Notes under the pieces: model-generated
Database searches by the model: none
The model's input: the letters and a program-made list of their open reading frames with translations, nothing else
What the model was told of the DNA's origin: nothing
Translations under genes and position numbers: made by a program
Part shown: positions 12,586-35,751 of the stretch, in pieces
Numbering within the stretch: the first letter of the stretch is position 1
How the letters are laid out: each line of letters opens with the position of its first letter
From: Pterobdella sp. o SKG-2022
Lineage: Eukaryota; Annelida; Clitellata; Hirudinida; Piscicolidae
DNA: 64,000 nucleotides
NCBI GenBank assembly: GCA_964035795.1
Contig: OZ038324.1
Coordinates: forward strand, 8,568,878-8,632,877
Direction: 5' to 3'

Positions 12586-15500
12586 CAACACGATGATGCT
12601 GGTTTTAACAAATGAAACAGTAAGGTAAAGATGATCTTCACTAAAAAACAGATGGATTTTAAGGATTTATATTTCCAATGATATTATTTTTTCATTTTTA
12701 TTGTTTTTTTATAGGTATTTTTTATTATTATTTTTTTTGAGATCCTAGTGGTTTATAGAGAAAGGGCGATAAAACGGGATAAATGTATCGATTTTGGGGA
12801 GAAAATTATTGGAGTAATAATAATAATAATAATAATAAAAATAGTAAATTGAGAATAGTAATAATAAAAACAGTAAAAAGAAAAAAATATATGAAAAACA
12901 ATAAAAAAAATAATTTTATAACAATAATATTACTTCTACTTCCTTCCCTCCTTTATTAGTATCAATGGCTAGTAATGCAGAAATGATGAAAGATGATTGG
13001 TTGTTTAAAAATAGTAATGGTTCAGAATTTATCATACAATGCATAAAAATAAATAAAACTATTTTTGAAAAGTTCTGAACAGAAACTTTATTTTTCGTCA
13101 AACCACGTCATAAAGAGCTTGTTAAACGACAAAAATAAAAACACAAAACAAAAATAGCAAATTATTTTTAAAGTTTTCCAATTTTTGAAAAAATAATTTT
13201 AAAATCATCTCTCCGATATAAAGCTTGCACTTTTTGGCAATAAAATAAAAATTCTTTTTATGGCTTTTGCTTTTTGCTTGTGGTTGTTATCGCAAGCAAG
13301 AAGCATTAAATTCTAGTTTTTTAAATATGTTTGAACAGATCCTCAAGGAACTCAATGGAGTTGCAGGAAAGGGTTGGACTTGTGGTGTGAAGGAGTTCAA
13401 AAAGTGCTAACCACCAATCAGCTGTTTTCTCCTTTGCTTTCTAAGAACTCAATAATATGAATGACGATTATATATAGAACAACTTCCATGAAAACAATTT
13501 ACTAATGTTCATGATAAAGTCCAGCTTATCAAAAATTAAATTTCATTAATAAACTTGTTCGAAAAACCCCTCATTTTGGAGTTAAAATCAAAATCTTATT
13601 GACCAATAGGATTCACACGATTTCTTTAAAGAATCCAGTGGTTCTCGGCACCAAATGCGGGTTTTTCCCAGCAGTACTTGACTGCCACTTTGCCTTGAAG
13701 TTAGAAACACTAAACCACTTATTTTTCAGAATTTTTTTCAATCCTGATATTTCCATGAATCATGACATGTCGTTTGAACAAAAATTAAAAGCGCAAAAGA
13801 CTTTCAAGGTTTTTTTATCGATATTTTTTTATCGCTTATTTTTTCATTGCTACTTTTTTTTAATAATGGGCTGATTTTTTTATTGTGACAGTTTTTTTTT
13901 TTGTCTTAATTATTTTGATGAGTGTAATTTAGATGATCAGGAGGTTATCTATCACTCCTAGCCTCCATTTTTTCTTTTTAATTATCACCCTTTTTATCAT
14001 TAATTTTTTATATCTAATTTTTTTTTTCTTTTTAATCACCAAGTTACCGGAGTTTTTTTTATTTCATCATCATTTTAGTTACTTTTTTCTTTCGTACATA
14101 CCGGTCCTGCAATTAATACTTTGTTCATTCAACTCATTTTATTGTATGTTCTGCCTTCAATGCTTTCTCAACAGTGAGCTTGGTTACATTTTGACTATGT
14201 TTAATCGGTTCAATGGAATTAGTAATACGTTCCTATGAATATTTCTATCAAAGATTTCTTATGCCAATTACTTCAGTTTTAACTGTTCTACTAAAATTCG
14301 AAAATTTTTTTGAAATTATATATATTAAATATAAAACTATATAAGAATAAATTGTTTTAAGAACTATATTTGAGGATTATAGTTTATATACGAATTTTTT
14401 TACCTAGGTTTATATATTTATAGATACACTGTAAGAAGAGAAACGAAGAGAATTTAAAAGAATTTCGGTCCAAGCTCTGATCATGTCATAAGCTTCTTGC
14501 TTGAATCCAAGTGCGACAATAAATATTTGATTATTATTTCAAGGCAGATGATATTCATTTTATTGTTTCTTTGAATTTTGACATAAAAGTTGACTGAGAT
14601 TGATCGAATTCAGATAATTAAGGTATTGATTAAATTTAGGATATAAAAAAACTATGTTTATTTTAATGAAAATCAATAATTTTCAAAATTATGATGAATG
14701 TGTCTAATCTAAAATAAGTGAAAGCTTGGAGCAAAAATAATATTGTTATAGCAGCTCAAAAATGTATAAACTCAAAAAAGATTTTTTATGTTTTAAAAAT
14801 AGACTTAAACATATAAAACATTACGGGCAGGCATAACACCTCGATATAGCTAAAAAATTATTGCAATAATATTAAAACCCTAAATATTCTATAAATAGAA
14901 TATCGATTTATGTAGCAACGAATCGCAGATAATAAAAAAAATTTAATAAGTATGGATTGATTCCGATGGATAAAACAATATCCGAGAAATAAAATCTTCA
15001 ATGAAATAATAACTGTCAATTAACGCCAATTTTTTTATTATAATAACTATAATTAATAATTTTTCTGTTGGGATGTAGGGGTTTGTGGGTGGATGATAGT
15101 AATAATGATGGCTGTGTGATGGGATAATGTTACTGTGGTAAGTGGGTGTATGCAGATAAGTTATGAAGTGAAGGTGGTTGGTATTATCATTGTTAAGATG
15201 TTGTGAAGAACGGTTTTCAAATGTTGATGGTTGAAATGAGGGATTTCTATTTAATACTGTTTTTTCTATCTTGAAATATAGTTTTCTCCACTTTCAAATT
15301 TTCATACTTATACACGATCCTTACTTTAGAGATTAATTTCACTGGCGATTACTCAGCCTTCAAAAACATTTTTTCTTACGGATCTTTAGGCGCCACTTTT
15401 GAGGTTCAAAACCACTTTTTTCAGCATAGTTATGTAACTTGAAGTCGAGAATTTTAAACTAAATTAAAATTTCCTAAAAAATAATTCAAAAAAACAAGGT

Positions 15501-15627
15501 TAAAAATAAGAAAATAAAAAAAACGAAGCTGTTTTATAAAAAAAATGCTACTAATAACTCAGAATATAATAATAATACTAATAGCAACAAAAATAAAAAT
15601 AAATCATAATAATAACAATAATAATAT
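12586..15627. other. Intergenic sequence downstream of ORC2
   Basis: AT-rich DNA with scattered ATT/AAT runs. At 13,341-13,409 a short frame follows a plausible acceptor (TTGAACAG) and ends with a stop after a Gly/Lys/Cys-containing peptide. It could be a terminal exon, but no partner exon was found. Nothing else gene-like is visible. Confidence 0.45.
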
Positions 15628-18600
15628 TCAGAGCTGTAGGAAGGCAGTGATGACCTCTTGATCAACATTCACCACCACATACTCCACCCCGTCTGCCCCC
15701 TGCAAGTAACATTTGTCGTAAATATTATGTATTGTAGCTTTATCATTTTCTGTCGTTATGAGTAGTAGTAGAAGTAGTAGTAGTGGTAGTAGTAGAAATA
15801 GTAGTAGTAGTAGAAGTAGTAGTAGCAGTAGCAGCAGTAGTAGTAGCAGTAGTAATATTTCTAATTGATGCCATTTATGTATTTTAGTCTACCAATACTT
15901 TGAAGTTTTCTTTAAAATGAACATACTTATTGATAATTATTTATATTATTTTTATGGTTATTATTATAATTATTATTCACCTTCTTAAGCTTGATGAGGT
16001 GATGGTCAGTGAACTCGACCAGCTGTGCCCTCAACGTGGGTTCAGAGTTCACCAAGAAGGACTCCCTACTCTTCATGTACAACTCTGAGAATGCTAACCC
16101 TGGATGTGTGAGTGTGTGTTTTTGGATGTGTGTGAGTGTGTTCATAATCTCCTATATAGATAAAATAATGACAAAGCACCCATGAACAGAGGCTCCTGAT
16201 GATGGTCGAGATGGTGCTGGCAGATGATGATGAAGATTCCTTTAGAATTGGTGGTTAATGATTGCATGATGTGCGTCAGAGAGGAAAGTTGCACGTCTTC
16301 AGAGGGTCGGACAAGAAGGCATGTTTCTGAAGAAGTTTCTGCTCCATAAGGCTCAAAGGTTGCAGTCTCGAAACACAGCCAGTTGAACCTTTGTAGTTTG
16401 GTCTGGTCCCACACTTTTGTTGGTGAGATTTAATTTTTTATTTTTTGGTTTATAATATAACGAGTTACATATGCAACACTAGAGTTATATACTTGTATCT
16501 TAACTTCGCGCTATATAATTCTACAATATTATTTTTTAGTCCTATTAAGCTCATCACGTTGAGTATAAACATGCACACTAACAAAAACACATAACATAAC
16601 AAAGAGACTGACATAAAAAGGCATTGACTTTATCGATAGATGCCACAAGGTGTAGGCTGGGTATGGAGGCCAACAACGATAGCTCCTCTTGCACCTTCCT
16701 CAAGTTGAAGCCATCAATGTTGTTCAAGAGAAGAAACACATCACCTGCGTGTTGTGGAAAGAATAGGAGCAGAAAGGAGAGGAAGAGGAGGAGGAGGAGG
16801 AGGAGGAGGAGGAGAAGGAGGGGTAGTGTTTGACGATGATGGTTATTCAAGATAGAGTTGGTATGAAAATATTGATGGTGGAATTTTTAGTATGGGGATT
16901 TCTGTGTATAGTTGACTGTTTGAACGAACCTTCATAGTGCCATTATACATTTTGACTCGAAAGCTTCGTTTTTGTGGCTTATATGACATGAAAAATACAG
17001 AAAACTTCATCTTCCTCCCTTAACCTACCTGTAGAAGCACAAGCACTTTTCACCACCTCCACTTGTTCCATCAGGGAAGCTGGCACCTCGGGTTCAAATC
17101 CCAGCAGCTCCAACAAACCAGTAATTATCTGTGCAGATGTTGATGTGTTGAGAAAATAAATTTCATACCTCAGTTGCTCTCTTTGGTTCATGATGGATTA
17201 AATTTTTTTGTATTATTATTATTCATTTTATTATTATCACTGTTATTTTTATTATTCAATATAAAATTACTGATTTGTGAAGTAATTTTTAAAACAATTA
17301 AAAAAAAAATTTAAATATGACGTCTCTGAAGACTGATTTCATTACTATTGTTCTCTTCCTCATTTTGTTAGACAACGACTAAATGACTCACATTTTTGAA
17401 AGAGAGCCCAGGAAAAAAGCCATTAACAACAAGGCAGTTGTAGTCAGATAGAAAGTTCTGGAACTTTGAGATCAACTTCATCTTGGATCCCAGTCCATAG
17501 AACAGAATGTTATAGTCTTGTCTAGGGGTGTAGTATTTCATGCATTTAAATACATATATACAACCAACCCATGCTAGCATGAAAATGAATGTAAAACGAT
17601 GATGATGTTTATAAGCATTAAGTTTAGTTAAGCTTTATATATTGGACTTGAGATTGAAATTAATTGTGGAGTTATAGTCATGTTGAGTCTATGCTGACAT
17701 GTGAGCTATAATTGTGTTTTTAATTAGTTGTGTTCACTTGCCTCTCACAAAATAAACTATATTTCAGTTTCCAAGGCTTGGAATCATTGAATGAAATCAA
17801 TACCAACATAAGAAGAAAAAAGAAGAGTTGGAATTTGCTATAGTAAAAGTGCATCAGCTTTTCAGCTTCTTTCAGCCTTCTCTTTTTCAACATTGCATTG
17901 ATTTCATGTAGGGGGAGTCGATCAATTTGCTTGTGCGACCTGCTTCCTCTCTTTAGCTTGTGCTTCTTGTCAAAAAAATCCTCTACTACTTGTTTCTATG
18001 CGGAAAGAAATTTTCATAGGTTTAATATATTTGTTAGATTCTAATTGAAATATTGTGGGGATCTAGCAGAATTTTAAATCATTATCATTTATTGAAGAAT
18101 ATAAAGGATGAATCTGCATTTTATTATTTATCTTCTAATCACAAATGAACTATTTTCAAAATAGATGCATCAACTTACTTTCCAAACATCATCTTCTTCA
18201 TCACCCTCATTATTCCTCAGTCTGATATTTCCCACTTCATCTTCTTCCTCAAATTCTATTGATGAATCTGAAGATGACTCTGAATCTTCAACTGAAATTA
18301 AATTTTATTTATTAAGTTAAATAGTTTTTAAAAGTAAAAAAAATCAACAAAAAAAATATGTCGATCATTTGATCACCCCTATCTGGGTAAAATAGATATT
18401 ATAAAGCATTTATCTCCAAAAAGAACCTTTTGATCTGTTTAGAGTCTTCTTGCCACTTTTGGAGATGTGATGCGATGTGGTATTTTTATTTGAAATGTGA
18501 CGTGGTGTGTTAGTTGTGCTTAGATCAGTTTTGGAAGGTGTGTTAGTTTTGCTTGATGTATGCTGTGGTGTGACTGCTTTTAAAGGTGTTTTATTCTTAC

Positions 18601-18925
18601 CCAAGGTCAGTTTTGAAGGCGTTGCGCACGACCTGCGAGGTCTCTTCAACTCATCGGAAATCAGTTGATTACCATCAGCTTTTTTAATCAAAGAGTTGCA
18701 CTTTATTGATTTTTTGAAAGACTTGACAGGTGAAGGGTGGTCGTCCAGTAGTTCCTCCGACATTTTTTGCTGTAAACAATCTTCTTCAATAAAAACCACA
18801 TCCCCGTCAACTCTGACGTCAGAGGCAGACGCCAATGTTCTCCTCCTGGTTTGTGTGCTTGAGACTACATGCTCAACAACGTCTGTAGCCCCCACAAACG
18901 TCACATTCACACACTTTCTAGGCAT
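15628..18925 (-). CDS. ORC2: Origin recognition complex subunit 2
   Basis: ORC2 is a core subunit of the complex that marks replication origins and loads MCM in the nucleus. Nine coding exons read 18925-18427, 18291-18179, 17995-17808, 17521-17392, 17128-17029, 16744-16613, 16413-16180, 16099-15981 and 15699-15628. They sum to 528 codons plus stop; the human protein is 577. The N-terminal 170 residues are Ser/Thr/Lys-rich with several TP sites (for example KTPLKAVTP), as expected for CDK control. A Ser/Asp/Glu tract follows. The AAA-like domain contains [10 protein letters not shown] (about 271-280), [18 protein letters not shown] and [14 protein letters not shown]. The C-terminal winged-helix part contains [13 protein letters not shown] and DGVEYVVV. 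The degenerate Walker A (YGLGSK) is normal for ORC2. The exon 3 and exon 6 donors (GTTGGT, GTCAGT) are inferred from phase. The start codon follows a likely 5' UTR extending toward 19.8 kb. Confidence 0.95.
15757..15855. repeat. (AGT)n interrupted microsatellite in ORC2 intron
   Basis: AGT units broken by AGA, AGC and GGT triplets lie in the last intron of ORC2, between its two 3'-most coding exons. Confidence 0.85.
16784..16818. repeat. (AGG)n purine tract in ORC2 intron
   Basis: A short AGG run in the ORC2 intron lies just upstream, in the gene's sense, of the exon at 16744-16613. On the transcribed strand it is a CCT-rich pyrimidine tract, which suits a 3' splice site. Confidence 0.8.
17561..17608 (+). 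repeat. Dispersed repeat copy A (GCTAGCATG core)
   Basis: CAACCCATGCTAGCATG is followed by AATGTAAAACGATGATGATG. The same arrangement occurs near 49,301 and, inverted, near 50,294. I recognise this as an interspersed repeat common in molluscan, particularly cephalopod, DNA; that taxonomic link is from memory. It lies in an ORC2 intron. Confidence 0.6.
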
Positions 18926-19666
18926 TTATTTTGTATGAAAATTTTATTCTATATATGGACTTATGTGAATGTTCATGAAGAATGGAATAGTTAAATGAAT
19001 ATGAAAATCCCGCTTTAAACTTCTAAAAGTAAAATAGTCAAAATTGAATGTAATTTCAAAAAAAGTTCTAATTATGTACATTTTTAAAACTCTCATAAAA
19101 TATTTATCAATTAATTTTTAATTAATTTCAAAATAATGTTAAGAATAAAGAAAAAAACCGAATGGTATTGGAAGCATGACTATTGTGTTTCAACCTAGCG
19201 AAACTTCTAAAAAACCTTCCACTAAAAAAATCTTCCCAATCTAACAACTAAGTTCTTTTTGATATAACAAATACTATTTTTAAAAATCTTCAGTTTCCAT
19301 GGTCTTACAAACGAGGCTTCCCCAATCAAAAAGTATTAAATACTCGATAGAGTTCTTGAACGGAGTATCAGACACAGCAATGTAATTCAAAATCCAAATT
19401 TATCATAAGAATATTTTAAACACGAATTTTATTAACTTTTTAATTGAATGCACATTAAGCAAATAATTGATATCATTGAAAATGTCTATATTATCCATGT
19501 TATTATCAAGCTTTTTATTATTTTGCATTATTTTTCAGCATTCTATCGCTTTCTCCACTCATTTTAATATTTTATTTTTTTAAAAATTTCATTTTAAACT
19601 CATCACAGCAACATCAAGTTTTTCGTGAAAATTATTTTTCTTCCTTTAAAACCGTCATCGAAAACA

Positions 19667-19818
19667 AAATGGCTGCCACTGACCCAGGTCTTCAGATAAC
19701 ATGGCGATAATGGCCATTGTGACGTCACAAATTAACTTTCATCACGTGACTGTAACCGGAAGTAGCGCGTGAGCGATAAAGCGCCACAAGGAAATACAGG
19801 TAGAATGTAAAGATGGCG
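19667..19818. promoter_or_regulatory. Promoter-like motif cluster upstream of ORC2
   Basis: Within about 150 bases lie AAAATGGCTGCC (YY1-like, 19,667), a perfect CRE TGACGTCA (19,720), an E-box CACGTG (19,743), an ETS site CCGGAAGT (19,756), a GCGCGTGAGC stretch and AAGATGGCG (19,810). This is GC-rich compared with its surroundings. It is about 740 bases upstream of the ORC2 start codon, which fits a promoter with a spliced or long 5' UTR. The AAAATGG site could also start a plus-strand peptide of 13 codons, so a divergent transcript is possible. Confidence 0.6.
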
Positions 19819-20246
19819 AATTTTTTTTGAAAAATTTTGGTGGAGTCAGATTTATTTAAATGAGTTTTTAAAACTTTGTCAATACATTCAAAAACTTCCA
19901 AGCTGAGAACTTTTAAAACGTTCCTTCCAAATGGGCCGCAGACAAGTAACTATCCCTAGAATATTAAAAAATAAAAAAACAATAGAAATCAAAAACAATA
20001 AAAATAAACGAGAAATAAATAAGCAGGCTTACAAACAAATATTTAATTACAGAAGTGTCTTGATTTTTTGATTTCTTATGAAAAATTGGTTACGGATGAC
20101 TGCGGAGACACGACTGGCTGATATATGCTTTCCACCATCGTTGCATTCATCTTGCGCTTGTTTCCATTCGATTGTTTCTACCATGTGTGTTGGTGTTTTT
20201 ATTGCTCAGTTATATTATGTTGTAGAATCACTAAGTTACTATGTAG

Positions 20247-20306
20247 TTACGATGTCTCTAAAAGAACTAAGTTACTATGTAGTTAGTTCTTTTGGAGACA
20301 TCGTAA
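20247..20306. repeat. 24-base-arm inverted repeat (hairpin)
   Basis: Arms 20,247-20,270 and 20,283-20,306 pair with one mismatch around a 12-base loop (GTTACTATGTAG). A direct repeat of CTAAGTTACTATGTAGTT overlaps the left side. It may be a tiny transposon remnant or a structured element. Confidence 0.7.
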
Positions 20307-20559
20307 GTATCTTGTATTTTGTTTTCCAGTTCTTATTCTCCGAAAAATGAGGATTTTAAAGATACTTTATTTTAAAGAAACTAAAATTTCCGATAAGTAC
20401 AAGCTTAGCATAATTGATGTTATGTAGTTAGTTGTTTCAATTAATTTCATTTTCTTTGTTTTCGAGTTTTTCATTATAAAATTTTCAAAGTGAATTTATT
20501 TATGCGATAAAAAGCCTATATTTTCAATTATTTCAACCTAATTAATAAAATACGACAAA

Positions 20560-20812
20560 ATGCAATACAATACAATACAATGCAATACAATACAATACAA
20601 AACAACGCAATACAATACAATACAATGCAATACAATACAATACAAAACAATGCAATACAATACAATGCAATACAATACAATACAATATAATAAATACAGC
20701 ACAACACAATACAATACAATACAATATAATTCAATACAATACAATATAATAAATACAGCACAACACAATAAAATACAATACAATACAATACAATGAAATA
20801 CAATAAAATACA
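20560..20812. repeat. (AATAC)n pentanucleotide array
   Basis: About 250 bases of ACAAT/AATAC units with GCAAT, AACAA and AATAAATACAGC variants. The segment ending AATACAGCACAACACAAT occurs twice, about 60 bases apart. Cys/Ile/Val-repeat frames are artefacts. Confidence 0.93.
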
Positions 20813-21884
20813 AAAAGATAAAACACAATTTAATACATAAACTACAATAATACACAACACCCTACCCCCCTTTAATGATTACGATTAAAGTGGCGTCAAC
20901 TCCATGAGGATGAAAGATAGATAAGGAGCGTACCAAGTATAAGCAATATTTGAAGTTCTATTTATAGATTGAAATAAAACAAATATTAAATATATTTTGA
21001 AATGTTATTTATCAAAAATTTTTTGGGATAGAGTGGTGTATTGGAGGTTTTGTATGAAAATTAAAAGTTATGACACTTGACTGTATATTTTTTAAGAGTT
21101 AATTTATATGGTTGGTTAAAAGTAAAAACTGGTTAAAGTTAATGAGTTTGAGGACAAAAATATTTCGTTTGGTTATGAAGAAAAACTGTATCATGTGCCA
21201 ACAAGAGCTTATAAACTATTTAATATATATTTTATACATTTGTGCAAATTTTGTTTATAAAATAATTTCATTGTTACAAAATATTAATTATAAATGATAA
21301 ATAAATACTCCAAAAACCAAAAATAATAATAAATCAATTTGAAATGAGGACAGACGATAAGATCTGATATGCAAATGAGGTCCGACTAATGGTTGCAATC
21401 TTTACCATTACTTAGCGCTCATCAGACTCAATTCTTTTTCAGATATATTCTGTCGCTGGCTGGAGTAGTGATTGTGTTGTGTTGTTTTGAGTGGTGTGTT
21501 GTGGTGTGTTGTGGTAACTGTTTTGAAAAGTTGAAATTTTTTGTTGTTGCTTCACAACATGCAACAATATCATATTTTTTATCGTTGCTTGTATTATTGG
21601 CGTATATAGCAGCGTTTATTGCTTTATTGTTAACTCAATATAAAATGAAACCTAACACAGAAAACAACAAGCAAGCAATAAAAATGGATGAGTGAACGGA
21701 AGGTAATGATGGAGGGTGGAGGATTTATGAGGCCTTCGATAAACTTCTCTACAGACATTTTGTTTCGGTTGAACTTTGACCCCAATGAAATAAAATTTAA
21801 ATTTGTGTTCTTTGTTCAACTTTTTGGAAAGTTTAAGTTTTGTTGGAGGTTTTTAAGGAGTTTAATGAAATTTTTCATCTGGTT

Positions 21885-22340
21885 TGTACACTTATTCATC
21901 TATCCATCTATCTGGATATTTTACATTTATTTACCTACCTACCTATTCATTTATCTCTCCACCTATCTGTGCGTTCATCCATTCATCCATCCAAAAATCC
22001 AATCACCTAGCACTATGCATCCATCCATTTACCTATCCATGTATTCATTCACTCAGCCACCGTTCAACCACCCATCACGTCACTACCACTAAAAATTTTT
22101 TCTCATGTTACTAACCATCACCAATCATCAGTTTTGACTCCTCCCCCCCTCACCAGTCATCCACCAATCCTTCCACTCCCACTCACTCACCCATCATTCC
22201 TTTACCAATACTTAACTATTTATTTACCATCTACTCATTCACCCACTTACCCATTCACATACCACGCACCCATCCACACATCACCCACCCATCATCCTCT
22301 CCGCCACTACCCCCCTCCCCCTCCAATCACCCAACCATTC
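21885..22340. repeat. CATC/CACC-rich minisatellite region
   Basis: Degenerate CCATCCATYYAC units, similar in type to those at 3.3-4.2 kb and 26.1 kb. The coding-looking frames are repeat-driven. Confidence 0.8.
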
Positions 22341-23906
22341 ATGCATCGATGTACAATCAGGATAGAAACACTGGTAGGAGCAATAAAGGACGAAGAGATG
22401 CAGACATCAAACTGAACATACATCAGGCCGATAAGATCAGGTGGCTTCCTACATTCGACATATTTTTTCTTTTTATATTGTTTTTTCTGTTTTTTTTTCA
22501 ATTTTAATTATTTTCGGTTTTTTTTTTATTTATTCACTATATTTTATGGGGTTTTCAATTATTTCGTCATCAATCCTCCACATTTATATCTATATTTATT
22601 AACGTACTCACAGAGATAAAAAATCGAAAAACTCCAGTCTCAAAATTAGCAATTTAATTAAAAAAACTGTTTTTGTATTTGAACCCAGATCTTTTCATGT
22701 CTATTTAATCCCTACACACGAAAAAATTAAAAAACAAAGTGCTACAAAAGACCTGTCCTCACCATAACTCATCTATGCCTTGTGTCCGTTCTTTTTCACT
22801 TATTGTTTGTTTATTGCTTTTTTTGTTTTTACTTTGCTACAATTTATTTTTGTTATGTCTATTTTTTGTTGGGGTTATTGACTTCGAAGTTCATATTTTG
22901 TCATTTTATGTTTTTTCAATTTTTTTTTGTTTTGAAGAGTTTTTCAATCAGTTTTTTTCATTTTTCATTTCAAGTTTTAAATTTAATATACAAAATCCAA
23001 TATATTTTGCCATCCTTCATCCGTTTCACCTCAGAAGCTTCCACCTTCCTTTGTTGTCAGCTTATGATAAGAATAATAAAAATAATAAAAAATAATAAAA
23101 ACAATAAAAATATTTTTTGTTTCATTGGATGGTTTTACGGCGATTTTTACGAGGTAGCAAGAGAAAATCTGAGAAACTTTGAAATTTTTTTCTCGATAAA
23201 ATATTAAGAAAATTTTATTCCAAAAATCAAACAATTATGTTTAAAATAATCTTATTAAAATTGGAAAAATTCAATTTCAAAAAATTTTTTTTTCAAAAAT
23301 TGATTATAAACAAATAATCAATATTATCAGCCTACTTAACTTGAGTAGAATTTTTTCATCACATCCAATTCCAAAAATTTGTTCTCTCTACACCACGTGC
23401 CTTTCCACCAACCATCTTACCTACTTCACACCCACAACCCACAAACTACCTTTCCTACATCACATTCATATATCACCACCTACCTCTTCTACACCACTTT
23501 CACCACCAATCACCTTCCCCCACCACACTCGACTACCAGACCTATTTTCTTCACACGCCCAAAAACTTTGTTATAGCACGCGACAAAAGTTTGTTTCAGA
23601 AGTCAAACTTGAACACAAAATGTTCAGAAGCAAAAACATCCACACATAAATTCACACGTACATCTACACATAGATTAATGAATACATCCAAACTTACATT
23701 TATACATACAGCAACACAGTCATCCCTACTCACATCCAAAAATACCCACAAAACAACACACTTACATACACACCCATTAAACAAAAACTTCTGAAAATCT
23801 ATCAAAAACATTGAAACCTAACAAGCAGTTGAAATACAAAATGTAAAGTAGAAAATCTTGTCGTAACAAATCCATGAAGGAATAGCAGCTCATCATGACG
23901 CCATGT

Positions 23907-35751
<11,845 letters not shown>

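Larger units (their letters stand above)
18926..23906. other. Intergenic region between ORC2 and prospero
   Basis: Apart from the promoter-like cluster, the hairpin and the tandem arrays listed separately, this contains AT-rich DNA with no supported coding exon. CATC-type repeats occur at about 21,885-22,080 and 22,150-22,340. Confidence 0.55.

Noticed and set aside
20528..20860. Cys/Ile/Val/Leu-rich frames
   Set aside because: They are generated by the AATAC pentanucleotide array.
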